A DNA stretch of 64,000 nt from Fallopia convolvulus (taxonomy: Eukaryota; Streptophyta; Magnoliopsida; Caryophyllales; Polygonaceae). Both the position numbers and the translations under genes were made by a program. Shown in pieces: positions 12,459 through 23,966 of this stretch (positions are counted from its first letter, which is position 1; each line of letters opens with the position of its first letter). Location of the stretch: NCBI GenBank assembly GCA_964016875.1, contig OZ024734.1, positions 56,251,496 through 56,315,495 of the forward strand, given 5' to 3'. The notes beneath the pieces were generated by a model. The model saw only the letters and a list, made by a program, of their open reading frames with translations. It was not told where the DNA came from and did no database searches.

Positions 12459-13649
12459 TGATACGCTGGATTCTGTACAGATTTCTGAGTGTTTTAGGCT
12501 AGATTAGGGTGCTTAATTGTAAAATCAGTAAATCCTACAGATGAAGACTTTGAAAACAGAGATCCGAGTTTGAATTGAAGACCCGCTTTACAGCGGTTGC
12601 TAAGGAATACAAGACTGAAGATCTTACGACGAAGAAGACCCGCGACCTCGGGTATGGAGCCGAGACCGCGGTGGAGTGAAGATCCGAGAGGGCCGAGAGC
12701 TTGCAGGACCCGCGACCGCGGGGCTACCCAATTCTGCGGGGAGCTGAGTCGAGGAAGGCCCGCGATCGCGGGTGTGTACCCGCGCTCACGGGTGGTTGTG
12801 TCCGCGCCGACTTTCGTTTATTTTATCCTATGCTTTTATTATATCTTTAGTATTAAGTTTTATTTCGGATGTTTCTAGTATTTGAACCTAGTTTCTTATT
12901 CAATTTGAGGACAACTTTAGAGAGCCTACTTTTTAGTTTAACCCTTTTATTAAGTTTTGGAGAACTAATCTTCTTTGGAGTTTGTTCGATCAAGGAAGTC
13001 TTTTGTTTGAATTCGTGAGATTTTGGTAACTTTTTTATCCTTTGGTTAATATCAAAACTCTTGTTTTTAATTCTTTGATTTATGTTTGATTTTATGATCC
13101 TAATCAACTTGTTTGATTGACTTAGATCTACTGTTTGGATTAGGTTTGATTGTTGTTTGTGCAATCTTATTTATCCTTGAAACAACTCTTTTCTAAGACC
13201 GTGGACTGGAATTGAGAAAGAGCGTTTGATGATTATTTTATGCATGAGACTCGTTGTTTGATTGCATGATTTGATTTCCTATTATCCTTAATACTTTGCA
13301 TGATTTGAATTAAGCGTCCTTGTTCATATCATAGTTTCGCTTGGACCGTGGACAAACGGAAATCTTTCATAAGGATTGGAATTAACCTAGGAAATATAGA
13401 AAAGTGGATGAATCAATGATCGAATGATTAAAAAGGTGGAATTGATTGAATGAACTTTGCTTGTTTTTAATTGATTTGAAACTTAATTATGTTTGCTTGC
13501 TTAAATCTCAAAACTCCTGTCTTTTCTGATTGCTGATTGTTTAGAAATACTGATTCTCTTGGGCTCGATCCCTTACTTGCATGCTATACTTAGTTTGTAA
13601 TTTTGGGTAATTTATTTTTGATCTCGGCACAATGACTTTAGTCGAGTCA
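12459..13649 (+). repeat. Athila 5' LTR (1191 bp)
   Basis: Starts TGATACGCTGG and ends TTTAGTCGAGTCA. It matches the 3' LTR at 22179-23400 almost throughout. A ~22-bp segment after CTGTACA is missing here, and the copies of the CCCGCG-NN-CGCGGG palindrome differ in number. The TG...CA ends and flanking target duplication fix both borders. Confidence 0.96.
12638..12792 (+). repeat. Cluster of CCCGCG-MY-CGCGGG palindromes in 5' LTR
   Basis: Copies at about 12639 (centre AC), 12663 (AC, degenerate left arm), 12709-12722 (AC), 12759-12772 (AT, perfect) and 12779-12792 (CT). The 3' LTR has a different set at the homologous position, so units have been gained or lost since insertion. Confidence 0.85.
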
Positions 13650-13654
13650 AATTT

Positions 13655-13671
13655 TGGCGCCGTTGTCAGGG
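13655..13671 (+). promoter_or_regulatory. Primer binding site, tRNA-Asp type
   Basis: TGGCGCCGTTGTCAGGG begins 5 nt after the 5' LTR. It is complementary to the 3' end of plant tRNA-Asp(GUC), the primer known for Athila elements, with mismatches near the end of the site. Confidence 0.85.
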
Positions 13672-13712
13672 AATCGGTTTTACTTTTCTGTTCAATCGGC
13701 GTTTCTGAAAGA

Positions 13713-13756
13713 CCCGCGCCCGCGGCCTAGCACCTGCCCCCGCGCCCGCGCCCGCG
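13713..13756 (+). repeat. CCCGCG palindromes in the Athila leader
   Basis: One unit lies at 13713-13726 and a run-on triple at 13739-13756 (CCCGCG-CC-CGCG-CC-CGCGGG). They sit between the primer site and the gag start codon. The homologous leader of the antisense relative (30690-30770) carries different copies at the same place. Confidence 0.85.
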
Positions 13757-13800
13757 GGTTGGTTCGTTCCAGAAATCCCGAATCGGTAAGAACCTATCTT

Positions 13801-16062
13801 ATGGTTCTTACCCGTTCTACTAATCGTTCTTCAGTTGTTCCTATTGATCTAGAAATTAACAAGACTCTAAGAGATTTGAGACGTCAAGTCCGTGCTACAG
13901 CGTTAGGCGTTGAGTTTGATCAAGTAGCATCTTCTTCTTCTTCTTCCTCATCTGACTCAGAGGTTGAAGAACAGTCCATACCAATGGCAGAGTGAACTAT
14001 TAGGCAACTAACTGCGCCTAATCTACAGCAACAACAACTTGGTCTTCAATTTCCCGCACTAGGGGAAGGTGTAAAGTTTGAGCTAAAGTCCGGTCTTCTC
14101 CTTTATTTGCCTAAGTTCCATGGATTGAGTGGTGAGGATCCGAATAAACACCTTACAGAGTTCCATTATGTCTGTTTGGGCATGAAGCCGGCTGATGTGA
14201 TTGAAGATCAGCTTATGTTGAGCGCTTTCCAATTTTCTTTGGCTGATTCAGCTAAGGAATGGCTTCTATACTTAGCACCAAAAACAATTACTACATGGGC
14301 TCAGATGAAGGGTGCTTTTTTGGAAAAATATTTCCCTGCTGCCAAGCAAACATCAATCAAGAAGCAGCTGAGCAATTTAGAGCAGGGTGATGATGAGAAT
14401 TTGTATGAATACTATGAGCGCTAAAAGAGGCTCATAGCCAGCTGTCCCTTTCATGGCTATTCTAAGAAGGATCTGATTTGCTATATCGTTGAAGGGCTTT
14501 GTGATGCTGATAAGCGCCTGATGAATGCGTCCTGTGGAGGTTCTTATGAGAATCTCACTCAGAAACAAGCTTTTGAGAAGTTGGAAACTCTAGCTGAACA
14601 ATGCAGGAATCAAAGAAGGAGGTCCAACAGTAGGTCTGTAAATTCTATGAATGACTCCCTTAATGCTGAACTAAGGGAGCTCAAGGCTATGATGAAGCAA
14701 TTGTTGGTGGGTAATGGAGCTTCAAGTTCAAGGGCTTGTGGAATCTGTGGTGAAAGCCATCCTACTGATGCATGTCCTATTATGCAAGAGCCAGCAGCTG
14801 ATGTCAACGCTACTAGGAACTATGATGCAAGGCTCTGGAATGACCCATACTCGAACACATACAATCCGGGGTGGGCGAACCATCCTAACTTTATATGGAA
14901 TCAACAACCTCAACAACCTTTTCCACAACAATGAGGGCAACCCAACTATGTTCCCAGGCCTAATTATGTGCCAAGGCCCCAAGTTCCTCATGAAAATCCC
15001 GCCATTATTACTCAACTCATGAAGGAGAATCAAGAGACTAAGGCAGCAATGAAAAGTCGCCAAATTGCAACCATTCTTAATCGCTTAGAAGCCAAAGACT
15101 CGGGGAAAGTTCCATCTCAGACTATTAACCCGAGAGAGAATGTGAGTGCCATCACATTACGAAGAGGGAAGGAACTGAATATCGGCGTCCCAGTCTGCGA
15201 AAACCAGCCGCGCTCGCAGGTGGACAGCCCCGATCGCGGTTCAGAAAACAAAGTTGAAGTTGAGCGTCAGCAGAAATCGCGACCGCGGAACAAAACCGCG
15301 CCCGCGGTGGTCCACTCGCACCCGCGGATCCCTTCTCCGACAAAATCAGATAATTACGTTCGGCCTTCGTTTCCTCCCATGGGTTCACAAAAGCCTATTC
15401 CACCATTTCCCGAGGCACTTAAGGATATTCGGAAGCCAGCCAACGATAAGGAAATTTTCGAAACCTTCTCAAAGTGTGAGGTAAATTTTCCTTTACTTAA
15501 ACTTGTTTAGAGTATTCCTCGGTTTGCTAAGTTTCTTAAAGAGTTATGTACTATTAAGAGGAAACAACAAGAGAAGGGGAACGTTAAGAAAGTCGCTCTT
15601 GTTGAGAATGTAGAAAATGTATCTTCCATGCTTCAAAGGCAATTGCCTAAGAAATATGGAGATCCCGGGAGGTTTACTGTTCCCGTAACCATTGGTGAGA
15701 CAAAAGTTGATCGTTCTATGCTTGACTTGGGAGCGTCTATAAATGTCATGCCATTAAGCATGTATGAGCGATTAGGTCTAGGGCCATTACAGGATACAAA
15801 TATTACTATTGAATTGGCTAATCACTCTAATGTGCATCCGAAAGGATTTGTGGAAGATGTTTTAGTGCAGGTGGACGGTTTGATTTTCCCGGCGGACTTT
15901 TATGTGCTGGAAATAGGTAAAGGGAGATATGACCCTGTTTTACTATTGGGTCGCCCATTTATGAATACTGCGTCAGCCGTGATAGATGTTGCAAAAGGTT
16001 TATTATCAATGGCACATGAGGGCAAGAAAGTCCAGTTTCATTTAGATGAGGATCCTTTTTGA
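13801..16062 (+). pseudogene. gag-pro: Athila gag-protease reading frame with four in-frame stops
   Basis: One continuous frame of 753 codons with no frameshift, broken by stops at 13993, about 14422, 14932 and 15508. The N-terminus is MVLTRS, usual for Athila gag. The capsid-type region shows PKFHGLSGEDPNKHL and AKEWLLYL. A zinc knuckle CxxCxxxHxxxxC (CGICGESHPTDAC) lies near 14740. The aspartic protease motif LDLGASINVMP is near 15720 and LLLGRPFM near 15945. The frame ends naturally at TGA 16060-16062, just before the conserved GGCAACCCGAGG stretch, with no RT following. The linker at 15200-15330 is built from GC-rich palindromes read as an Arg/Pro-rich segment. Confidence 0.93.
15208..15325 (+). 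repeat. CCCGCG palindromes inside the gag-protease frame
   Basis: Copies at about 15208 (centre CT), 15228 (AT), 15277 (AC), 15295-15308 (CC) and 15316 (CC). They lie in the region linking gag to protease and are translated as a low-complexity basic, proline-containing linker, keeping the frame open. Confidence 0.8.
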
Positions 16063-16082
16063 GCTATAATGACGTCGGGCCA

Positions 16083-16135
16083 TCGACGTAAAACAAAGGC
16101 GCTGCTCAGGAGGCAACCCGAGGTAAGTTTTTCTT
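16083..16135 (+). promoter_or_regulatory. Conserved post-protease motif with splice-donor-like site
   Basis: The stretch CAAAGGCGCTGCTCAGGAGG followed by CAACCCGAGGTAAG is repeated on the minus strand of the related element near 29575-29620. The AG/GTAAGT-like end looks like a strong splice donor. In Athila elements the env-like reading frame is thought to be expressed by splicing; a donor role here is inference. Confidence 0.5.
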
Positions 16136-16256
16136 TTCTTTTCTGTCCTTTTTGTTAGTTTAGTTTTAGATTCATTTTGGTTCTGTCGGGCTAACACGCA
16201 GGTTAATTGTTCTATCTCGAATAAAGTGCAAACCCGAGGCGAAACCCGATCCCGCG

Positions 16257-18113
16257 TGTAACATCCCCGACCAAAGTGCATACATCATTTTGCATTCGTA
16301 TAATATTAATAGCATATGCATAGCATATTGGCATGATATATAGTGAATTTTTAAAAGTAATATTTATTTTCTAATTAAGTTTATTATATTTTAAAAAGTT
16401 TTTAAAAATAAATTAATTATTAATTATTTTAGAGTAAAGTTTGTAGTAAAGGAGATTTGAGGGTGAAAACCGCAAATTTGGAAAAGTTTTAGCCGACTTC
16501 TTTTTGTTGACTTGCTTCCTATATCTATATAAATGTGATTCTTACATTCTTGAGCAATCAAGTACGTACAAAAAAAAAACAAAGGAAGTTGTGAGTTTTC
16601 AAGAGAGGAAAAAAATGAGAAAAGTGGAATCTTGTTCGTTTGATTTTTGTTTCTGGTAAAAGATCTCTTCAATCGGGTTTTAATCCTGAAGTACAAGCGT
16701 TAGATAAGTTTTTAATTAGTTAATAGTTTATTTGGATTTTATTGATTTTTCCAAATCTAGATCTGCAATTGGTTTTGATTTGAAAATCGGTTGATCTACA
16801 GTTTTCAGAGGGTGTTTTCGATATCGGATTTATATTCGGTAAAAGATTTCAGAGTGATTTTAGGGTTTCTCTTTGTAATGATATTAGGGAGCCCTTTGAT
16901 CAAGTTTTTCAGAAAGGTTTGAACTAGAAAAATATTGTTATATATTTATAGTTTATAGTTGTCAAGTTTTAAAGGATTTGGAATTATGCACAAGAAGTTA
17001 TAATGCATTCTGGCATTTCATTGCATTTGGGGATAGAGTTTGTAAGAGTAAATAGCCTAATTTGCATTGGGTTATATATAGGAGCACAAGTCATAGATCG
17101 TGGTCAAAGAGAAAGGGGAGAAATATAGTATCTATCCTAAACAGGTGAGTATAGACCGGAGATTCAACCCTATGTGCTATATGTGAAATATGAATATATG
17201 GATATATGCGCTATATGTGGTATATGAGGTATATGAATATATGTGCTATATGAGCTACATGGATATATGTGTTATATGGATTATATGGATAAATGTGATA
17301 GCTCTGAAATTTCCAGATTTGTTTACACAGAAAGTATATTAACAGATGACATATGATATATGGTTACATGATGCACTTGATTGCATAGCATATTACATGA
17401 GATTAAAAGGAACTGTGACTGTCTTGCCCTGAACTGTAATGAGGAAATCTTTGGATTTCTTTCTTAAAGCATGCAGGATCTTCGGTTCATACAGGACCTA
17501 CGGGTTAATGAGCAAATCTTCGAATTTCTTTCTTAAAGCGACCATAAGAGTCATAATGAGGAGATCTTCGGATTTCTTTCTTAAAGGGGACCATAAGAGT
17601 CCATATATAGTAAACCCGAGGCAGATTCAGGCTTGAACAGTTTACAAAATAATAAACCGTATACATCTGCATTTGCATAGTAAATTCTTCTATCATATGT
17701 ATAATACGTATGTATATGTATATGGATTAAATGTTTGACTCTGTGTGAAATAATTGATGATGGTTTATATTCAGTGAGTATGCGACTCACGCAAATCGCA
17801 AAACAATTTTTTCCAGGTTTAGCTAGAATTTTCTAGCGTGTGTCTCTATTAGAGGTCACATTCATACAGGTCGGCCGGCTGAAGCTCAATGCAACCTTCC
17901 CCTCCTCATTTTGCATCCTAGACATATGAGTTGTAATAGAAGTTAGAGTAATAGATGTTTTAGCATAAGAAGTAACTACCTATATGTGTGTGCGCGTGTG
18001 TGCGCGCAACCTTATATGGTTGTTCATATCTGCTATGTGCTTATGTGAATTATCTCTTTATATATGGGATAAGTTACTACAAAGTATACGTCATAGGGTA
18101 TAAGGGTGTCACA
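16257..18113 (+). mobile_element. Solo LTR (1857 bp), TGTAACATCC family
   Basis: Starts TGTAACATCCCCGACC and ends GGGTGTCACA. It is flanked by a perfect 5-bp target duplication, CCGCG (16252-16256 and 18114-18118). A plausible TATA box (ATCTATATAAATG) lies near 16525, giving plus orientation. No primer site, gag or pol is present, so it is a solo LTR left by LTR-LTR recombination. A second, truncated copy starts at 63205. It sits in the 3' half of the Athila element, within one of the GC-rich palindromes. Minus-strand ORFs inside it are not supported. Confidence 0.93.
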
Positions 18114-18981
18114 CCGCGGTTGGACCCGCGGCCCATGACCCGCGCTCGCGGGTCTGTTCTTGGCAGAAGTGCAATTTTGTTTTTCGTTTAAAAAAAATAA
18201 TAATAAAATAAAATAAAAATAAAAGGTTTTCGGGTGAAACCCGCGAGAAATCTGTCCGCTCATGGTCATTCTCAAGTATGGGGGAATCTTCTTCTTCAAG
18301 GCTCGTATTACATTATTGCTTAAGGCGAGATTCATAGTTCATTTGTGAGTTCGTGTTCACTATTGTTGATCGTGTTTTCTGTTGTCGCTTCAAACCGCGT
18401 ATGCGGTATATGCCAAGCATCAACCATTTTTTCCGCGATCGGAGCACCCGCGCCCACGGCCTGGCCACCGCGCCCGCGGTTTTTCTTGACGACGGACCAT
18501 GTGAAGATTTCCGAGCTACCCATCCATGCCTTGGAAGAGTTCTTCCATATTTTCTTTCGTATGTGAGTCTTCTGATTTTCCTCTTCTATGCTTAATTTCT
18601 TTCTATGTACTTCATTGAGAACAATGAAGGATTTAAGTATGGGGGAGGAAGTACTCGCTACGCCTATCATAGATAGTTGCATTTTGCATTTCAGTTTATT
18701 TTTCATTTATTTTTATGGGATTTTTGTTCCATGTTTTGTATAGAGAAAAATCTTGTTTTTTTTAAAAAAGAAGAAAACGAAAAAGCCATAAAAGTTTGAA
18801 AAAAAGGCATAGAAAATCCTAGGATGAGCTGAAAACCCGAAAGGACGGCTCAGGTAATAAGCAGGTGACTCGGACTAGCATTAGGCTGGGGCAATACGAG
18901 GTTTATGAGAGATGTGAGCATATGTGAGCACACCTGAAGAAAAATGAAATGAGTGATTAGGTGAAAACCCGAAAGGGCGCC
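18114..18981 (+). other. Athila 3' non-coding internal region
   Basis: Continuation of the Athila element between the two nested solo LTRs. It contains palindromes at 18139-18152 (centre CT), 18447-18460 (CC) and 18467-18480 (CC). It also holds an internal polypurine-like TAAGTATGGGGGAGGAAG near 18635. Short ORFs here show no recognisable protein. Confidence 0.7.
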
Positions 18982-21848
18982 TGTAACACCCCCTTCCTAC
19001 CCTGGAGGTATTACCGCCAATAACCCCGATTAAGACTAAACCGAAGCTACCCAAGGCTTTAAACTGACTGAACAAACTAAAAACAAGGTATATGAAACCA
19101 TTTAAAACCTAACAAAATTAAGTAAAACTTTACAACGGAAAAGTGAATATAAGGTCTTATACAAGCCTTAAGTTAAGAGAATTAGTAAATAAATAGAACA
19201 ACCTTCTATTTAAACAAAATCTTCATGAAGTCTTCCTTAAGTTCTTATTTCTGAAACTCAGCTTCGTTTTGAAGTAGTTCAACCATGATCTTCACTCAAG
19301 TATAGCCATTGGAAACCTTTCTTCAACTTCTGGAGCTTCAAACCTCTGAATCTGCCTCTTGAATCAACTTCCAAGAAGAACCTGATATGCCGTAAACAAC
19401 CGGTGGACACCAGCCGACCATATAAAAGAAATGAAAATGGACGAGTTAGTCTAATGAAAGACTAGCAAGCGGAGAATCTAATTTGGTTCTTATGGTTGTA
19501 ACTAAACATATTGGCATCCAAATCCGATTAGATTCGGATTATGATCCAACAGTTAGTAGTCTTATAGAGAATAAGAAGGAGACTCGCATAATCAAGAGAG
19601 AGAACACCACCGCTTGTGGTTTCTTTTAAGAAGCATAAACAATTGTTGGGAACTCATATTAATCACATAACATTTTGAAAAGCCTCCATCGACTATTCAG
19701 ATTAACTTAATCAAAGTTTGATTAAGAATCATTCATAACCGGAAGCAAGAATGGCCTTCCGACTGGACGAACCATTCAGGTATATTAATGTGCCTAACGC
19801 ACTTATCTTATATTACTTTCAAAAAATTTCACAACCAAGTTGGTGGCTTTTAATCGGCTCGAACTACCGCCGAAATATTCTGGTATTGTAGATCAGAGTA
19901 TTTCATCCATGGTCATCTACCCTGTACCAAGATCACAAGACTTAAGCTATCCTTGATTTTTCATTTGCATATGGTGAGGTAGAGATCAGAGAGGCCTATT
20001 ACCCTGTCGTCTACACCACACCGTGCCAATTGCACTTAGCTAGAGTGCGCATCATCCCTCTCACACGAAGAGCAGGGGAAGAGTCATGACCCACCATTAG
20101 GATTAGGCCCCTCCTAATGTTATATTGTTTTAAAGAGATGATATGGAACCACGTTCCCCTCCCTGAAACTACCTTAATCAACAATAATGTCTCAGCATGA
20201 GACAACATTCAAGGTCACACATAACAGACCTAAATCCAGTTCTACCGCAAAACTGAATAAACAACATGGTCGTTATTTCTAACAAATATAACACCCTATA
20301 ATATTTTAATAAGCACACAAGTTGTTCCCAACACAAATATTAAATGGGATTCAATTCCTCATTTAATAACCATAATGCAAGAGAGAACCGTCCACTTGCC
20401 TTAGAAAGCGTGCTCAACGTCCTTAACAATTCCAACAGTAATCTTTATCACCCTTCTGTCAAATATAACAAAAGGATTTCTCAACAACGAGCTCACGGAA
20501 ACACTTCTTAGTTGTATACTCAAATTCTACAACTTCCTAATCGATAAACGATTTAATTTCCGAATATCGATATATAATAAATCCTTAGTTATCATGCTTT
20601 AAGGAGCCAACTTGGCGGAATTATAACTAATTATCCGCTTCACTTTTGAAACAAATTTCTAAACAAAAAGTGTTCCTCAGTAACAGTTCTTAAAGGTGAC
20701 CAAATTTCGGATCAAACGGATTAACAACGAATCTCGAGTAATTATCCGAAGTCCTTTACATGCCAATCGGTGTCGAAACTTGTATTCGCTATAATTGAAG
20801 ATCTTGACGTCCGTTTCACGAGCGGTTTGAACCTGTGGGACCGTATCAACGTCAAGATTATAAAAATCATAAATTTAATTAGCAAAGTGGAACCGAAAGG
20901 CCCTTACGGTGGCTCCACAACCAACCCGCTAATTAATTTCGATCGTATATACCTTCACTCGAGCCCATGGCTCATTTGGCTCGATAGTGGCTCGGTCTCC
21001 GATCCCAAGGGTGGCTGGTCGTTTCCCGGTGGTGGTCCTCTTGGTGGGTGGTGGTCGTACAAGCTGACGGTCGCCGGCGGCGTCACAAGCGAGGCAAAGA
21101 AGAGACCGGCGGTGTGACTTCTTTCTTCCCGAGTCCATCATCGTCCTGGTTCTCTTGTTGGTTCTGTCTCAGCTACACCAGCCCACCAAAGGAAAGAAGA
21201 AGATGAGGTGAAGGAGGAGGGTGGTGGACGGGCAGAGAAGGCGGAAGAGAAGAGGGCGCCAACGGTGAAAGTTGAATTTTTTCTCCATGGTTCGTCGTCG
21301 TTCCGCCTCGTTCTCGCTGGTTCCTTTCTTTTGGAGACCGAATTGTAGACTTTTGTGAGGCAACAAGATAAGCTAGTGGAAAAGAATTCTTTCTCCCATT
21401 TCTTCCTTATTAAGCTAATGAGAGGCGGTTTATAAAACCAAACCCATCTCGGAACGGGACTCGCGTTAAAACGGTAAAATTATGTACCTCGGATGGAAAA
21501 ACTTACTAAACAAAAAATGTCCCGTAAATTATGTAGACCAATAAAACCAATTTTCCATGATTTTATCTTGCTACCTTCAATTTTTAAGGCTTCCGTTTCG
21601 TATTTTACATCCTTTACAATACATAATTAAAAAGACGGCTTATCCAATAAATATTCTTTTTCCACTGAAAAATCCTAGAATTCACACCGATCCATAAAAT
21701 CATTTCTTTGTGATTTTAGGATATCACCCAGAATTTTCTAGGATTTAATCTCCAACAAAAATATTTGATTAAACGTTAAAACGAACAAAAGGTTAAAAGG
21801 ATATCCGAGAAAAATTCAAAAATATCCTCAAAACCCGTAGTTATTAGA
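18982..21848 (-). mobile_element. Solo LTR (2867 bp), long-LTR family, minus orientation
   Basis: Plus strand starts TGTAACACCCCC and ends GTTATTAGA, so the last base pair differs from the canonical CA. The perfect 5-bp duplication GCGCC flanks it (18977-18981, 21849-21853). Copies with matching segments lie at 1-867 and 62168-63204. On the minus strand its start resembles the solo LTR at 43681, so these belong to one superfamily. It has a GC-rich gene-like island at about 20930-21340 but no convincing coding region. It inserted into the Athila 3' region. Confidence 0.92.
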
Positions 21849-22178
21849 GCGCCTAAGTAGAATTGAGTGGAAAAATTGGAGTGTTTAGGATTTCATTCTG
21901 CTTTGGGGCTTGGGGATTACATTTTAGATGTCGGGTAGATCCTATGATGCTCTACAATTTTTAGAGCTTGAGAGTTGATTTTCTATGTATTATGGTGAGG
22001 TGAGTGCTTGAGCTTTCATGTTTTTGCTCATTATTTTCTCTACATGGGTTCGGGTTGTGAGTTGAGAGTTTTTATTTTTCATATTCCCTTTTTGCTTCAT
22101 GTGGATCTTATTTGTATTGATTGTTAGATTTTGTTTGACCTTACTCGAGGACGAGTAAGATCTAAGTATGGGGGAATG
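21849..22178 (+). other. Athila 3' end and polypurine tract
   Basis: The last ~330 bp of the Athila internal region. GTATGGGGGAATG (22167-22178) directly precedes the 3' LTR and is the polypurine tract used to prime plus-strand synthesis. No ORF is supported. Confidence 0.8.
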
Positions 22179-23400
22179 TGATACGCTGGATTCTGTACAA
22201 CGTAATTATGTACTTTTATTAGGATTTCTAAGTGCTTTAGGCTAGATTAGGGTGCTTAATTGTAAAATCAGTAAAGCCTACAGATGAAGACTTTGAAAAC
22301 AGAGATCCGAGTTTGAGCTGAAGACCCGCTTTACAACAGTTGCTAAGGAATACAAGACTGAAGATCTTACACCGAAGAAGACCCGCGACCTCGGGTATGG
22401 AGCCGAAACTACGGTGAAGTGAAGATCCGAGAGGGCCGAGAGCTTGCAGTACCCGCGACCGCGGGTTAAGACCCGTGCCCGCGGGGCGACCCAATTCCGC
22501 GGGGAGCTGAGTCGAGGAAGACCCGCAATCGCTGGTGGCTGTGTCCGCGCCGACTTTCGTTTATTTTATCCTATGCTTTTATTATATCTTTAGTATTAAG
22601 TTTTATTTCGGATGTTTCTAGTATTTGAACCTAGTTTTGTATTCAGTTTGAGGACAACTTTAGAGAGCCTACTTTTAAGTTTAACCTAGTTTTTATTAAG
22701 TTTTTATGGAGAACTAATCTTCCTTGGAGTTTGTTCGATCAAGGAAGCCTTTTGTTTGAGTTCGTGAGATTCTGGTAACTTTTCTATCCTTTGGTTAATA
22801 TTTAAAACTCTTGTTTTTTATTCTTTGATCTATGTTTGATTTTATGAGCCTGATCAACTTGTTTGATTGACTTAGATCTACTGTTTGGATTAGGTTTGAT
22901 TGTTGTTTGTGCAATCTTATTTATCCTTAAAACAACTCTTTTCCAAGACCGTGGACTGGAATTGAGAAAGAGTGTTTGATGATTATTTTATGCATGAGAT
23001 TCGTTGTTTGATTGCATGATTTGATTTCCTATTATCCTTAATACTTTGCATGATTTGAATTAAGCGTCCTTGTTCATATCATAGTTTCGCTTGGACCGTG
23101 GACAAGCGAAAATCTTTCATAAGGATTGGAATTAACCTAGGAAATATAGAAAAGTGGATGAATCAATGATCGAAGGATTAAAAAGGTGGAATTGATTGAA
23201 TGAACTCTGCTTGTTTTTTTATTGATTTGAATCTTAATTCTGTTTGCTTGCTTAAATCTCAAAATCCATGTCTTTTCTGATTGCTGATTGTTTAGAAATA
23301 CTGATTCTCTTGGGTTCGATCCCTTACTTGCATTCTATACTTAGTTTGTAATTTTGGGTAATTTATTTTTGATCTCGGCAAAACGACTTTAGTCGAGTCA
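22179..23400 (+). repeat. Athila 3' LTR (1222 bp)
   Basis: Starts TGATACGCTGG and ends TTTAGTCGAGTCA, followed by the CGCGC duplication. Palindromes lie at about 22384 (AC), 22452-22465 (AC) and 22472-22485 (CC). Compared with the 5' LTR it has one extra unit after 22465. It lacks the unit that the 5' LTR has at 12779. Confidence 0.96.
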
Positions 23401-23405
23401 CGCGC

Positions 23406-23924
23406 CCCATACAAAGGGCGTTGGGTTAGGCGCACCCCTTCTGGAAGGTTCCAGAAGAGGCACGCCCCATTTGGAGACAGGCACCGCACAGGTGCGCCTA
23501 GGCGCGCCCCTCCAGCGTGCGGTAGAAACTTCTAGCAAGGGCACGACGCATCTAGGAGCATTTGGCAAGGGCGCTCCACCTTGGGATCTTTCTAGATTGA
23601 TCTAGGGAGTACTTAGTCTAGATCTTTCTTGGGTTAGAGGGAGGCCACGCCTATAAATAGGCCATGGCTCTCACTTTGAAAGGCATCCAAGTGTGATCCA
23701 AGTTCCACTCAAGTCCCACTTAGCATTTCCTAGGCAACCAAAGTACTAGGCACCTAAAGACACTTGTAAAGCTCTCTTGTACAAAGCTTTCCTTGTATAA
23801 TACAAAGTCCATTCCCACAAAACCAACCATCATCCTTCTCTTGAGCATTCGGGTCAAGGCCTAACTTAGCCAATCAAAGGGGTTCGACATAGCTAAGGGC
23901 CGCACAGGTTCGAGAAGAGTCTCA
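23406..23924 (+). mobile_element. LTR (right part) with TATA box
   Basis: Continuation of the LTR interrupted at 12458. It contains perfect HSE-like TTC-TG-GAA-GG-TTC-CA-GAA at 23439-23456 and GAA-AC-TTC at 23525-23532. TATAAATA lies at 23652-23659. The LTR ends GTCTCA at 23924. Confidence 0.85.
23439..23537 (+). promoter_or_regulatory. Heat-shock-element-like array (right half)
   Basis: The four-unit site at 23439-23456 is a textbook alternating TTC/GAA element with 2-nt spacers. A second (GAA-AC-TTC-TA-GCA) lies at 23525-23537. Both are upstream of the TATA box at 23652. Together with the left half, units recur roughly every 65-100 bp. Confidence 0.65.
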
Positions 23925-23936
23925 GCCCGTGTCAAG

Positions 23937-23948
23937 TGGTATCAGAGC
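23937..23948 (+). promoter_or_regulatory. Primer binding site, tRNA-Met type
   Basis: TGGTATCAGAGC, complementary to the 3' end of initiator tRNA-Met, lies 12 nt after the LTR end. Confidence 0.88.
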
Positions 23949-23966
23949 GAGGTTCCAAGGGAGAGG

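Larger units (their letters stand above)
12459..23400 (+). mobile_element. Athila-type Ty3/gypsy LTR retrotransposon, full length, lacks RT/INT
   Basis: A complete element flanked by a perfect 5-bp target duplication (CGCGC at 12454-12458 and 23401-23405). It has a 5' LTR, tRNA-Asp-type primer site, gag-protease reading frame, a long 3' non-coding region typical of Athila (AAGTATGGGGGA tract near 18638), purine tract and 3' LTR. Removing the nested LTRs at 16257-18113 and 18982-21848 leaves about 3.8 kb internally, with no reverse transcriptase, RNase H or integrase. It could therefore move only with help from an autonomous relative. It inserted into an older LTR (12151-12458 / 23406-23924). 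Confidence 0.95.

Noticed and set aside
20770..21117. 115-codon ORF in the 18982-21848 LTR
   Set aside because: The diverged copy at 1-330 does not keep the frame; it is a GC-rich non-coding LTR island.
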